The translations under genes were made by a program, and so were the position numbers. A stretch of 64,000 nucleotides of DNA. It comes from Dentipellis sp. KUC8613. Taxonomy: Eukaryota; Basidiomycota; Agaricomycetes; Russulales; Hericiaceae. Location: the NCBI GenBank assembly GCA_002286715.1, contig NSJX01000003.1, forward strand, positions 856,680-920,679, in the 5' to 3' direction. Positions 9,813 through 21,595 of this stretch are shown here, piece by piece. The notes beneath the pieces are model-generated. The model ran no database searches. It had not been told where the DNA came from and was given only the letters and a program-made list of their open reading frames with translations. How positions within the stretch are numbered: position 1 is the first letter of the stretch; the number at the start of each line of letters is the position of its first letter.

Positions 9813-11549
9813 ATGGTCTCCTCTTCCACTGTGACGTCCGTGGTGGAGGAGGGCCCGTCTGCACGCGCCTCCGCAGCCGCGGAGCCCGTTGCAGGACCGT
9901 CAACACTGTCACAAACGCCCACTAGCGGCGCGCAGGGCCGCCAGAAGCGCATCCTGCCCTCACGGTCGCGCAGGGGCGGGCCCGGGATGGGGACATGCGA
10001 TGCGGATGTGATGATCTTGGACACGCTGCGCAGACGGAGTGCGTGGTTCATTTCTTGCGTTCGCGACTTATCGTGCTAATTAGAGGGGTGACTGGTAACA
10101 GATGAGAGCGAGCCTTTGATCCCTGCAAACACCAAGTTCTTGCTCACTACGAATAGCGCACTCGTGCCCTCAGACGACGTGCCGTTTGAGTTGCAGCTCA
10201 ACACATCCGCGTATGACCGCTACTTTGAGCGGCCGAACGTGCTGAAAGCATACCGAGAGCAACTGGTCATTCAGACACCAGAATTTACGACACTTCCTGA
10301 ACATGCCGCCGTTGGGGGTCGCTTCAGACCAAGAGTGCCTGACGAGGTGTGTCCCTAGGTTATATACATACGCACACAATGCTCATGCACCGCCTTTTTT
10401 CCATAGGAGAGTGTGGATACCCTGGATGCAACATACGAGAAGCGGCATAGGAAGTACGAGACGTTCGAAAAGCGACAGCGACTACGCGAAAAAGAGAAGC
10501 TGAAGCATGAACACTACAAGCTGAAGGAGCGCATCGACCAACTACGCTCCATGGACGCTGCCGCCTTCATGTCCATCCCGGATTCTGCTTTCGAAGCCAC
10601 CTCTCGGCAACCTGAAGCCCAAGCCCCCGATGCCCCCATCAGTGAAGCCGAGCGACGCAAAGAGCTCATGCTTCAGGTCGCTGATACCCTGGAGGGGCGC
10701 TATCGCACATTGCTCAATCCGGAGCACGGACGAACCACGGAAAAGAGTGGACGTCATGACAGCGTTTTAACGTCCAAGAGTGCCCCCGTGGAGCCTGAGC
10801 GAGGGGATGAGAAGGGTGGGGAGGAAGACGAAGATGAAGATGAAGACGAGGAAGTGGACGAGCTGGAAGATGATGGCGAGTCCGATGGCGGACCCGAGGA
10901 ACCAGCACCTCCACCTCCACAGGAGAAGCTCAAGCTTCGGTTCCGATTTTCAGCAGGAGGAGTCGCTTCTGTCTCGCCCAGGAAGAGTGCCGAAATTTCT
11001 ACCCCTCGCAAGACCATACATCCTCGCAAGAGCATGCCACTGCTCCCTTACCGACCATCTCCCGACTCGTCACTGTCTCCCAAAGTTTCGATATCCGTGC
11101 CTGGGCGCAGGCCTGCGCGTCCGCGCGCATCCAACGGGACTTTCCTTCCAGCCAGTGCGGCAGCCGCCGTGTTGAAAGAAAGCGCGCCTCGACCGTACAA
11201 GCGGCGTCGGATAAAGACCTCACCCGTCGGCGACGATGACGGGGAGCCTACCCATTCGCCTTCAACGACCGTCCATTCACAGGGAGGACAGGAGCTGTGC
11301 CAGCTCGCCTTGTACGCCGCGCGCAATGCGAGTGCGCCTCCGGGGCGCAAAACCCAGCGGCACAAAATAGCGTTTGGCGTCAAGGTGCCGCACGAGCTGG
11401 AGGAAGTGCGAGATTTTGAGATTCCTCATTGGGTGCTGAATGCAGATTCGGAGGCATCATGGCAGGACGGGGAGGATCAGTACCTTCACGATGCGTCGTC
11501 GGCGACCTATGCGCGGTCTGAGCCTGGCACCGAGGAGATGCTGAGCTAG
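9813..11549 (+). CDS. SAS4-domain-like chromatin protein
   Basis: A nuclear-looking protein of about 530 residues starting MVSSSTVTSVVEEGPSARAS. Introns lie at about 10041-10100 and 10346-10406. The conserved core runs from IPANTKFLLTTNSALVPSDD through LNTSAYDRYFERPNVLKAYR to the charged helix YEKRHRKYETFEKRQRLREK. This arrangement resembles the SAS complex subunit 4 domain, which in yeast helps anchor the Sas2 histone acetyltransferase; I base that on pattern memory, not on an alignment. Downstream are a long acidic run (about 10820-10880), basic Ser/Pro segments with nuclear-localisation character (RPYKRRRIKTS), and a conserved-looking C-terminus (HKIAFGVKVPHELEEVRDFE). An alternative is another acetyltransferase scaffold such as the PEHE/MSL1 type. 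Confidence 0.55.
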
Positions 11550-11710
11550 ATACGCGCTTGTTCATTCTTTACGTAGTTTGTTTTCCGTTTCATTACCATC
11601 ACTGTGCTTTAGGGACTCATGTTTACTATATTATCTCTATTTGTGAATTGAACGGTGTATGAGTTATAAAGGGGTGCAATAGTAAATTGGCTCTAAAATC
11701 TAGGCGACAT

Positions 11711-12786
11711 TTAAGCCTTGACAACGCTCGTTTTGGTGGTGAGTCTATCAATAACCTGAATTGCCTGTTTCCTCTGGCCAAGCCCAACATCTCTCCTGAA
11801 GCTCAGAACCTGCCTGGCATAGCGCATTGGCTTGACCGCGATGTGCGACGGGTTGGAGGCAGCCGCGCGTTTGGACACGAAGCGAGAATAGTCTCCGGCA
11901 GTGCGAGCAAGCGTGGCTTGGACGCGAAGTCCAGCAAGAGTCGGGCTCCGGGAAGTGACAGCGCGCTTTGCGGAACGGGCTACGGGCGCACTTCCGTTAA
12001 AGAGCGTGTCGAAGTTGGTGTCCTGCAGGGCGACCATGTTGGCGGCATTGGGGGTCACAACAACTTCAGGTTCATCGCTCTGGGCCGTCCGTAACCTCTG
12101 GGTGACGGGCTTGCGTTCCACCGGTCGCTGAGGCCTGTTTTGGATCACCTGCTGAGGCTTCGATGCCGCCTCCCGTCGAGTGTCCCGTTGAGGCTGGGAT
12201 TGGCTTTTGCTGACGTCGCCGCTCGCCTTCCTTCCTTCGCGCGGCTGCTTCGTGGATTCTTGCTTCTGGTCACGAGAAGGAGGGGTATAACCGCCGTGGG
12301 CCAAGAGACGGCTGGCGAAGCTGGTTGACACCAAGCTGTCCTGCCAGCCGAGGCTTGTCTGACGCTTTCCTCCAGCACGCGCTCTGATGCGCTGGCGGCG
12401 GTCAGCACTCAGAGGCGGCAGCTTCTGCTTGACCTGCTGGTCTGGAGTGCCGAAAGGAGACGGTTGAGCGATTAGAAGGAAGCAATTTATCGAGCCGCTG
12501 ACCTGGAGAAGGGGAAGACCATGCTTTCTTTCCACCCTGACTTGCCGGAAGAGACGAGGGACCTGCTGGTATGTTCTCTGCAAAGGCACGTAAGGCGAAC
12601 GCGGCGAAATGCGACACGGAATAACAGCAAACCTATAGTGATTCCACCGAGACTGGTGACAGCAGGACGCCTGGAAACGGGGGTAACAGGGATAGCGGCG
12701 GCATCAAGAACGGGTGTGGTGGTTGTAAAAGAGCGAGAGACCCTTGCGCAGGAGCGGGCGACCTGGACTTGAGGATGGCGGAGCAT
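11711..12786 (-). CDS. Conserved hypothetical, probably mitochondrial
   Basis: The ATG at 12786 opens MLRHPQVQVARSCARVSRSF, an Arg-rich acid-free N-terminus that looks like a mitochondrial presequence. Two introns can be placed: about 12593-12649, and about 12465-12546. Joining them gives LGGITIENIPAGPSSLPASQ followed by DQQVKQKLPPLSADRRQRIR. The middle is rich in Arg, Gln, Lys and Ser and appears disordered. The C-terminus is basic and more ordered (LAGLRVQATLARTAGDYSRF, then RYARQVLSFRRDVGLGQRKQ). About 310 residues in all. I do not recognise the family. The basic composition and presequence would suit a mitoribosomal or RNA-associated protein, but that is inference. It diverges from PFA4 with 128 bp between starts. 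Confidence 0.65.
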
Positions 12787-12914
12787 GGCAGTCGTGGTCA
12801 AGTCCAAGCCGCTGCAATTTCCGGACGCACCCATTTCCTTTTGCGGCCACCGCGTCAATGGGTCAGCGGCATCGCGCCGCGTAGTACAGCCTACCGCCTC
12901 TCCCTTCTACTCGC

Positions 12915-14917
12915 ATGGGTCGTCTCCTCGGCCGTATCGTCGTCGGTCTCACTCTTTCTCTCATTTCTTTCATCGCTTTCTCCTCCCAGATTTCTATCAT
13001 ATGGCCATGGTATGGCCGCGAGCTCTCCGTTGAGCTCCTCACGCTTCTCCTGCCGTTCAAGTGCGTCACTCTATGTTTAACTTGCTTCACATGTATTCAC
13101 CTTTCTCGGTGTGCATTATAGCTTCCTCGTGGGCATGCTATTCTGGAACTACTGGCTTTGTGTTGTGACAGACCCCGGCCAGGTCCCAGACGATTGGGTG
13201 CGCATCCTCATGGCTAGTCGTGAAGCGCGCCTCATGTGCGTGCTGTAGGAACCCGACACACAAGCTTTGGAAGGTTATGAGGTCAAGAAACTCACTGGCA
13301 ATCCTCGGTTCTGCCGCATGTGTGAAAAGTACAAGCCACCAAGAGCGCATCACTGTAAAGAGTGTAAACGGTCAGTGGTATATATTCTGAGCCTACACGC
13401 GGCGTGACCAATCGTGTCCTGCATGCGTAGATGCGTCTTGAGAATGGGTTGGTGCCTTTCTAGCGGTTCATGGGTGCCAATCTCATGCGTACTTCTAGAT
13501 CATCACTGCCCGTGGGTCAACAACTGCGTGGGCTATTTCAACTACGGGCACTTCATCCGCTTCCTCTTCTTTGTCGACATTGCGTGTTCTTACCATGTCA
13601 CAATGGTTACCCGGCGAGTCCTGGTCGCGCTGCATTCCCCGTACTACGTATGTACAATCGCTCTGCTCTTCTGAACATACCCAAACCGTTCCTTGATCGT
13701 GAAAGGATGCTCCCAGTAGCCCAGAGCTCATCTTCATTGTACTCAATTATGTGACATGTGTCCCTGTCTTGATTATGGTCGGTGGTTTCAGGTAAGTGAT
13801 TTCTATCGACCTCTTTGCGGTCCAATCTCTAATTCAGTTGACAGTCTGTACCATTTTTACTGTCTATCTGGGAACTCCACGACTATCGAGGGCTGGGAGA
13901 AACAAAGAGTAGCAACCCTTGTCCGCAGGGGCAAGATTCGTCAGGTTAGCCAACTCAATACTTCAGGTTCCGCTAGAGCTGACCACCACACCTGTCTAGA
14001 TTAAGTTCCCCTACGTAAGCGCACCCCCAAGGTGGAGATGTTAATACGCCGTAAAGCTGACGCTACCGCAGAACTTGGGCGTAAGACGCAATATCGAGTC
14101 TATATTGGGAACAAGTCCCCTCCTATGGTGTCTGCCTTCCAAGCCACCAGGGACTGGCTTGAAGTACCAGCTTGCCGAAGGCGACGGTAAGTGGATCGAT
14201 CTCCACCAACACCGGCGCGCAGAATGGCATGGTGGCCGCGAGCTCGCCGAACCATGACTCTGAACCACCTTGTACACTAGGTATGCTTCCGGCTCTTTAT
14301 TCAGTCTTCGAGCCTCCAGCTCATTTCATAATCCAGTTTATCCCCTTTGCTCTGCATGCCTTGCGAGTACCCCCGATCTGACTTGTTTCTTTGCTTACGC
14401 AGGCATTGAACACCAACAATCATGGCCCCCACGAGACCCAAACGAGCGCCGAGACGACCCAAATTACAAACTTGTTCTTCCCGAATCGCCATGGACTTAC
14501 GAGAACGGCGGCATCAACCCAGATCTCCAGCCCTCAGCCTCTGGCGCTCGCCTCCGCTCGTCATCCCAGCGGCGGCAGCCAGACGTGTCGGCTGCGCCGC
14601 CGTGGCACCCCGACCATGATGCGGATGAGACCGCATTTGACCACGACTCGCTGGCGTCGTCGGACGAGTACGGACGAGATGATGAGGAGGGCGGATATAA
14701 TCCTGACTATGGGCCTAGAGTGCGCCGCGGGTCGGAGGGGTATGAGGTGAAGCCTATAGATCGGGAAGCGGTTCTGCGGCATTATATCGAGAGCCGTGGG
14801 GAGGAGGTGGGGCGGTACAAGCGATACGTGCCCGAGCCACCGAGTGAGAGCGATACCGACGAGGAGGTACTTGCAGACCGGGTAGAGAAGTGGCGTACAG
14901 GGCAGGCCATCTCATGA
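12915..14917 (+). CDS. PFA4: DHHC palmitoyltransferase, Pfa4 type
   Basis: ER S-acyltransferase; yeast Pfa4 palmitoylates the chitin synthase Chs3. It starts [20 protein letters not shown] (first membrane helix). A second helix pair leads into the cysteine-rich domain [20 protein letters not shown] and the catalytic [15 protein letters not shown]. Two more helices follow ([37 protein letters not shown]), then the TTxE motif in [20 protein letters not shown]. The gene has about nine introns. Two very short exons are needed for a correct product: 13431-13447 (17 nt, CVLRM) directly before the DHHC, and 14000-14014 (15 nt, IKFPY). The C-terminus is acidic and disordered. The intron before the last exon is longer than the others, about 190 nt, and its exact borders are the least certain. 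Confidence 0.92.
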
Positions 14918-15149
14918 GCCATGGACGATTGATTTTTGTTGTTTTTTACCCCCGCTGTGGATCATTATGTGTGTGAAGACTACCTCTATCTTGCTAATGC
15001 GGACTACTATATACTACATACTATGAGGCGCTGCCACCAGCTGGGGATACATCGGAATAAGGTAGAGTGGGATCAAGAAATGCGATAACAAAGCGAGACA
15101 AACGGACGACACAACAAAGAAAGAGGAGACAAAGGCCGGTGTCTAGGGC

Positions 15150-17330
15150 CTATCCTATCCTGTCCACATAGACCTTCCACGCCAACCCACCCTTCTCACC
15201 CAACTCCAGCACATGTGAGCCCACAGGGAGCTCCACGTCCCACTCTTCCTCGTCTTCATTCACAGGAGTGAGCGCAGACGCGTCGAGCTTCACCTGCAGT
15301 TGTGGGGGCAGATGCTTGGGAGGTAGCTTGACGCCATCCTTGATCCTCACACCCCCATTCTTCCGCTTCCCGGTGGCAGCCTTCCCCTTTCCCTTTCCCT
15401 TGCCCTTCTTCGGTGCTTCCTCCTCCTCTTCCTCCTCTTCGTCCATCGGCTCCTCATCACTGCTGCTCTCTTCCTCCTCGACTCCCAGATACAGCACATT
15501 CGCAATCCGCATCCCTTGCTCTCCAGGACCGAGACGTAGCGCCCAGGTCTTCACACCATCCCGATGGTCCAGTTCCAGCTGACGTCCGACAGGTTTCACC
15601 GTCAGCGTCACCGATCTGAGCGGATGCTGCGCGCGTGGGTTCACTGGTGCTGGAGAATTGGACATCGACTGGGTAGATGCCCGTGCCACTGCCGGCAGGA
15701 CTGGCGTGCTGCCATTGCGCGCCGGCGTCGGCTGTGAGGTGCCACTCTGTGCATTGTGTGGCTGTGCGAGTTGTGGAGTGGGGCGCGCAGCGGCAGGTGT
15801 TGCCTGCGCTTGTGTCGCTGGCGACGACGAGCCTGCAGCAGCGGGTGTGGGTACAGTCGTCGCAGGGGTAGGATGCGTAGATGAGGAAGCGGGAACAGCT
15901 GCGGGGGCCGTGTTATTCGCTGCCGGTACTCTGAGCATGACAGGACTGGACGACGCGCCCTTTCCTGGCTTCGCTGCAGGGGCAGCGGAGGAGGATGCAC
16001 CCGGTGCCGTGACTTTGAGCCGTATCTTTCCATTTGAAGGCCCTGAGCTCTCCTTGGCAGGCGCGTATTGTGGAAGCGCATAAGGTTCGGGGAGATCGGA
16101 CATGAACTTGTGGAAGTGTTTCTGAAGTGTCTCAGGTCAGTTGAGCAGTACAAGGCCATGACAATATGGGGCATGCCTTCAAGGTCTGTGCAGCCTCCCA
16201 GATAGGTGTATGGTCCTCATTAAACTGCAATGCGTTTGAGAAGACAAGCTCCACATCGGCGGCGAACGTAGCAGAATTATAATATTCTTTCCGCTTCAGA
16301 TGTTTCTGGAAGAGTCTCAGCATTTGCATCTTACTGACTTCGAGGGCGGCTTACGTAGATCTTCTCAAAGCAAATTGGTTTCTGGATCGTCTTGTAGTAT
16401 ATAGCCCACTGTTTACGAGCCGGCAGCTCCATAAAAGGGTCCGCTAAAGATTGACCTCTAAGGAAAGACGTGAATAACGATATAGTGATGGCTTGGGTAC
16501 AGACTTACTGGCTATCCTTCACAGCGATAAGTTTATCGAGTCGAATTGTGAGCAAGCGGGTCAAGGAAGATTGTTTCTTCTTCTTCGGGCTGCCCTCATC
16601 CCCGGATCCTTCATCATCATCTGCTTGGACTTCGCCATCCTTGGCACCGACCAGACGCTTGTATTCAGCTGCGACTAGCTTCTGAAGAGATCGAAGGCGG
16701 AAGTGCAGGGGTAAGGTCAGTAACTCGGCAGGCCATACCTTGACACAGAATTAACGCACATGCAATGCCTTTGCATCCATCCAAATTGGACTCTCCTTCT
16801 GATTATATCGTTTGGCATTCCGGAAGCACAGCTCGAAATCGTTCTTCGCGTCTTCAATGGTCGCATACGCGCCAGACTCCAAGTTTGACTTGATGTCATC
16901 GAGAGCTATGGGCTTCTTAATTAGCTCGTAATAGTCGGGATACACCCGCTTGGACGGGAGGCGATGGAAGTCGTGAGCGAGGGCTCGGCCGCTGAAGACG
17001 CATAAAAGAGCGATGGAGATGTTATGTGAGTATATGAAGCAAAAGGCGGCGGTTGAACTGAGACTGCATGCAGCAGTATGTCACGCACTCTTTATCCACC
17101 GCGTCCTTGAGTGTCTGCCACAACTGCAGTCCCTGCTCCTTCACCCTCTCATGCTTTTCAGAGTCTGCCTCAGCCTCTCGGCTCTCTTCTTTGCCCTTGT
17201 GTGCTGGCGGCACCGCGGGCTTCACGTCTTGCTTATCGTCGTGGGCCGGGGGCGCCTCCTTGCGTCGCTTGGCGCGCGGGGCGTCGACATCGACTGCAGA
17301 CGAGAGGTTTTCAAGCTCTCTCTTGGACAT
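15150..17330 (-). CDS. RSC4: Tandem bromodomain protein, RSC4-like
   Basis: Acetyl-lysine reader, probably a subunit of the RSC chromatin remodeller. The first ATG gives MSKRELENLSSAVDVDAPRA, followed by a Lys/Glu-rich segment. Bromodomain 1 (about residues 65-165) shows VYPDYYELIKKPIALDDIKS and CFRNAKRYNQKESPIW, with the conserved Tyr-Asn acetyl-lysine pocket. Bromodomain 2 (about 215-325) shows RKQWAIYYKTIQKPICFEKI and VFSNALQFNEDHTPIWEAAQ. A basic linker GSPKKKKQSS separates them. The long Ala/Ser/Pro/Thr-rich middle is disordered. The C-terminal block PVGSHVLELGEKGGLAWKVY resembles the conserved end of fungal RSC4-type proteins. No BAH domain is visible, which argues against RSC1/RSC2. 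About six introns. Confidence 0.82.
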
Positions 17331-17928
17331 GGGAACACTGCCGCTGGCAGGGATGTACGTGCTCGCTGGGAGAATGTAGAGTTGTATGCGGGATAGTACG
17401 ACTGCAGAAGAAGGCCTCTGCTTGTTCTGCCCGTGCGCCCCCAACTCTTGTTGCCGCCCGCCTTGTGACGCGCGTCACTGCACGCCACGTGATTCAACGG
17501 TGACCTGCGCCTCAGAGTCACCGCGTCGTTGAGAATTAAAAACGCGTCTACTGCGCCGCTTTTCCGTTCCGGATCTACATTCATGAGACACACGAGCATA
17601 TGCGTTGAACGAGCGTGTGCATTGTCGAGTCGGCACAAGAGTGCCGTGGCCACAAGCGTGTCTGTGACCGTCTGAGACATAGAGGCGTGACGACGGTGAC
17701 ACGGACCGCCTGCGAGAGATCGAAGCAACGCGGGGTGCTGCCACCTGCTCTGCCGATCCTACTTAACCCATCTCTTCTTTCACAGTCTGTGCGCTTATCA
17801 TCTGCAAAGGGACTTCCAGTCTCGCTGAGAAGCTATCTCAGACCTCCTGCGTGAGCGATGGTCTTTCTCTACCATATCTATCGGACCAGCTAACTCCTAC
17901 CATTTCCCTAAAGCAACCTTTGAACGAA
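17331..17928. other. Divergent promoter region, RSC4-like / F-box
   Basis: About 600 bp between two divergent starts. It contains a CACGTG E-box palindrome near 17486-17491. No coding feature supported. Confidence 0.4.
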
Positions 17929-19830
17929 ATGTCGTCGACAAAAGTACTTGTCACTGTCGACGGCGCGCGGAACGAGATCGACGAGGACCTGAAGAGATTG
18001 CACGAGTCGATGCTAGTGCTCAAGTCGCGGAGGAACAGGCTTTCCCCCATCGCGCGTCTACCCCCAGAAACAATAGCGCTCATATTCAGTTTCGTCGTCC
18101 AGCTCAGCTACCCACGCACACCGAACGACAGACGGCTCTCGTGGATGGCCGTCGCGCATGTATGTCGGCAATGGCGCGACATCGCGCTCCAGCACCCCAG
18201 ACTATGGAGTCGCATCGACTTCACTTCGACTGCGTGCGCAAAGGAGATGCTCCGCCGCGCCAAAATGGCACCATTGCAGATATATGCGGACTTCAATAGT
18301 ACCTTGGGTTGCAAAGCCGACCTTCAGGCACTCCTTTTAGCCCTCCCTCACGCTTCGCGTGCCAACCTGTTGAGCATCTCCGCACCACACCAAACCCTTT
18401 CGAACATCGTTCAACAGCTTTCTTCCCCTGCACCACTTCTGGAGAAATTTGGCTTTCACAACGAGCAAGGCCTGCCCTGGGGGATTGACTATGTGCCCTC
18501 ACTCCCCATCAAGCTCCCAGAGTCTTTGCTGGCAGGGCATGCACCCAATCTACGCCATCTCGAGCTTTCTGGCTGCGACATCCGTTGGTCCTCACCGCTC
18601 TTGAAGGGCTTACGCCATCTTGAAATCCTCGATTTGTCGGCCAACCGCAGACCTACGATGACTGAATGGCTGGATGCTCTCGAAAACATGCCATACATCG
18701 AAGAACTCATGCTTCACGAGTCTACGCCCATCACTCCCCTCAGGCGCTCGGCACCTCCCCCTCCCTCCCGTACTGTCACTCTCACAAACCTAGTGCAGCT
18801 GGATCTGTCTTCCAAAGCCTCCAGCGTCGCAAGCGTACTCAACCACATACATTTACCTAAGGTCTTGGCGCTCCGCGTTGACTGCAAATCCGAGGTCCCC
18901 GACGGCGAGGACGTTCTTCCTCTAGTACCATTGATTGCTCGACATAGTCACGGTGATCAAGACCCTGGACCTCTGAGGAGCCTCATTATGACCAGCGGGT
19001 CGCATGCCATGAAAGTCATCGCCTTCAGCGAACCTGATCAAGACCACAAAGTCGATAACCCAATGGAGATCATCGCCGCCGTTTTCACCTCCCGAATGAC
19101 GTTCACCGTCAACTCGCCTATATGGGGCCAGGACGTGAGCTGCAAAGTTCTCTTCGCAGCCATCGACGGCCTGCCCCTCACCGAGGTGCAGACCATCACT
19201 GCGCAGGACGTCGACGGCCCGTCTGCGCGTATATGGCCGCGGTGTCTGTCCTGGAAGAGTGTGGAGAAGCTCAACATCGTCGGGCGCGACCCGCTGGAGT
19301 TCGCGGCGTACCTGCACAACAACGCCTGCATGATGTCCGGGCAACTCACTGACGCCCCCGCCACAACCGAGGATCTGCCCGCAGGGCTCTTCTTCCCCCG
19401 CCTCGAGCACATGACGTTCCAGCGCGCCAAGCTATTCGCACCCGCTATAATCAACACATTCTGCGACGCGTTCATGCAGCGCTGTGAGCTGGGCGCCGCG
19501 TTACAGCACCTCGACATCACGCATTCCACCATCAACCCGACGGCAGTGACGCGCCTGCGCGACATCGTGCCCGCGCTGCACTGGGACCTCATCGAGCACT
19601 CGTCGCGGGCACTGGAGGACGGGTTCGACGATGACGTCGAGAGCTGGCTGAGTGAAGAAGAAGACGAGGACGATGAAGGCGGAGGCATGGGCGACGAGGA
19701 CCCCGGGAACCTGTTCCCGAATAACTTCCTGCCGTTCTTCCTGAGCACGCTGGCGAGCACGTTCCCTATTCCAGGGCCGACTCACCCAGGGGCTATGGGC
19801 ATGGGGCCGCCGCCGCCACCCCCAATGTAG
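17929..19830 (+). CDS. F-box protein with LRR-like body
   Basis: Single-exon gene of about 633 residues. The first in-frame ATG is at 17929 (MSSTKVLVTVDGARNEIDED); the frame extends upstream to a GTG at 17851, which I do not use. A short coiled segment (LKRLHESMLVLKSRRNRLSP) is followed by the F-box: IARLPPETIALIFSFVV, then VAHVCRQWRDIALQHPRLWS, typical of the Skp1-binding F-box of basidiomycetes. The body has irregular leucine-rich segments (LRHLELSGCDI, LRHLEILDLSANRRP). The C-terminus is acidic then Pro/Gly-rich (GPPPPPPPM). It would act as the substrate receptor of an SCF ubiquitin ligase. This family is heavily expanded in Agaricomycetes, so the substrate cannot be inferred. Confidence 0.85.
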   Translation: MSSTKVLVTVDGARNEIDEDLKRLHESMLVLKSRRNRLSPIARLPPETIALIFSFVVQLSYPRTPNDRRLSWMAVAHVCRQWRDIALQHPRLWSRIDFTSTACAKEMLRRAKMAPLQIYADFNSTLGCKADLQALLLALPHASRANLLSISAPHQTLSNIVQQLSSPAPLLEKFGFHNEQGLPWGIDYVPSLPIKLPESLLAGHAPNLRHLELSGCDIRWSSPLLKGLRHLEILDLSANRRPTMTEWLDALENMPYIEELMLHESTPITPLRRSAPPPPSRTVTLTNLVQLDLSSKASSVASVLNHIHLPKVLALRVDCKSEVPDGEDVLPLVPLIARHSHGDQDPGPLRSLIMTSGSHAMKVIAFSEPDQDHKVDNPMEIIAAVFTSRMTFTVNSPIWGQDVSCKVLFAAIDGLPLTEVQTITAQDVDGPSARIWPRCLSWKSVEKLNIVGRDPLEFAAYLHNNACMMSGQLTDAPATTEDLPAGLFFPRLEHMTFQRAKLFAPAIINTFCDAFMQRCELGAALQHLDITHSTINPTAVTRLRDIVPALHWDLIEHSSRALEDGFDDDVESWLSEEEDEDDEGGGMGDEDPGNLFPNNFLPFFLSTLASTFPIPGPTHPGAMGMGPPPPPPM

Positions 19831-19988
19831 ACTGTCTCATCTCGCGTATCTTATTCTATATGGTATACTCTGCTCCAAACACCACATGCTAGCATGTCTA
19901 TCACTCCTAAATCCGCATACTCAAATGCACATGTAGATCGTTACGAAAAAAAAATCCACCACTAGGCCTGAGGCGTAGGCGGTCAATG

Positions 19989-21066
19989 CTACTTCCCCGT
20001 GTGTGCCTTCCAGGCTTCATCGACGATACGCCTGACCTCCGCGATGACCTCCCGGTCCGTCTTCCATATCCCCCATTCGCTCGGGCCGCCGGCGCCCATG
20101 CCCATGCCTTCGCGCCTGTACTTCATGGCGCCGTCTATCCACCCTCCCCCGCTGAGGTGCAGCTCTGTGAGGCCGTAGGGCAGAAGGGCGTCTAGGAGGG
20201 CACGGGCGGTTCTGGGATTGATCCCCGCGCCGGGGAGGATGCTTGGGCAGCCGCGCTTTTGCGACTTTGCGAGAAGCGCTTGGAGCGTTTGTAGGGATGC
20301 TGGGGCGGAGGTGCCGTGACCGCTAGATGGTATTCAGAAGGGCTGCGTACGAACGTCGGGCGTGGGACGTGACGTACCTGGTCAAGATCCGCGTTATCCC
20401 TGGGATGTTGTCAAACATTTCAAGTGCTTTAGATGCGATGAGGCGATGAGATTCGGATTTCTGCTTTGTAAATGGTATGGATGAATCACCTTCAATAGCA
20501 TTCGTGGTCATATCAAATGCTCTATGGAAGCATACTGAGTACGAAATGATTTAGATGGGGGATATTTACAGTGAAAGTATATGTCTCACACCTTGTAGCG
20601 GGACTGCTTCGTATGCCAGTCTGCAGAGAGACTACTGTCAGATGGACAGAGGATACTTCAAGCGACTAACATGAGTGTCTGTCCGACATTGATGGTTCCG
20701 TCTTCATTCAATATTCCGAAAACAACGCCGGCCACGCCGGCCTCCTTGAACGCGCGTATGTCTTCCCGCATGACGTCGAACTCGTCAAAGGAGTACAGAA
20801 AATCACCCATTCGTGGGCGAACCATGGCCTTGGGAATCGCAGCCCGGTCAGCAAGGGAGACCGGGTACAGTACAGAAGTTGTGGGGCAACGAAGAGGAAC
20901 CGACCATGATAGGCACGTCAGGAAGGGCTCGCTGGACTGCTCTCACAAAGCCCATGGAGGGCGTCGTGCCGCCGCCGACGCCGAGGTTCGCGCATAACTC
21001 AAGTCTGTTGGCGCCGCCTCTGTACGCACTGTCGACGTACACGTGGTTCAGGTGAGGCTGAGACAT
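19989..21066 (-). CDS. CUTC: CutC family copper homeostasis protein
   Basis: TIM-barrel protein of the CutC family, linked to copper homeostasis; the biochemical role is still debated. It starts MSQPHLNHVYVDSAYRGGAN and continues RLELCANLGVGGGTTPSMGF, the family signature. Further exons give VRPRMGDFLYSFDEFDVM, a segment containing KEAGVAGVVFGILNEDGTIN, then AFDMTTNAIEGDSS with the conserved RAFDM-type core. The last exon holds GHGTSAPASLQTLQALLAKS and ILPGAGINPRTARALL. It ends EAWKAHTGK with TAG at 19989-19991. At least four introns, some with less certain borders between 20510 and 20670. It diverges from the HIT gene. Confidence 0.9.
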
Positions 21067-21595
21067 TGATACTAAGGGCGAGTGCGACTGAACTTGACGG
21101 CCGACTCGAGTGAATCGACACAGACTTCGATTGTAATGCCGGAGGATTGTGTATGGGCGTGGGGTTGAGGAGGTAGTGTGTGGTGGGCTATCATGGCAGG
21201 ACAGACGTTGAAGAGATGCAGAATTTACATACAGTTCAGAGGCAAGCAGCTAGAAATACTCGGGCAAGATATTGGGATCTACAAAGTGGTCCACACGGGA
21301 GTCATAATCGTGGGTCCGGGAATCATCGCGAAATTAAGGTTGGCTTAGAAAGGCAGCTCGCCTGCCTTTTTAGGCGCGAAGACGGGCAGGTGATCGCTGA
21401 TCATAAAGTGCTTACGACAAACCATAACTGTGCGATATGATCAGGCAAAGTGCTTGCTATGCCCACGTCTGCGAGTCCTGCGGCGCATGCGCGGGCGCCC
21501 CGCTACATACAGGCGCGGGTGATGCCTTTACAGCATAACCTGATTTGCATTTCATCGGCAATCCACCACCATCAGCCCTTGTCCTACCCAGCGCG
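21067..21595. other. Divergent intergenic region, CutC / HIT
   Basis: A 529-bp region between divergent starts. One open frame (21180-21440) has no protein-like content. Probably promoter for both genes. No metal-response site recognised. Confidence 0.4.

Noticed and set aside
14209..14400. Extra coding exon inside the long PFA4 intron
   Set aside because: Candidate splice sites near 14210 and 14280 put a stop codon in frame, so a single long intron is simpler.
15658..16083. Ala/Gly/Val-rich plus-strand frame opposite the RSC4-like gene
   Set aside because: Antisense of the Ala/Ser/Pro/Thr-rich linker; composition only.
17851..17928. Longer F-box protein starting at 17851
   Set aside because: The codon at 17851 is GTG; the first in-frame ATG is at 17929, and the extra residues are not conserved-looking.
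19038..19760. 240-codon frame antisense to the F-box gene
   Set aside because: Ser-rich shadow of the acidic C-terminus; no family pattern.
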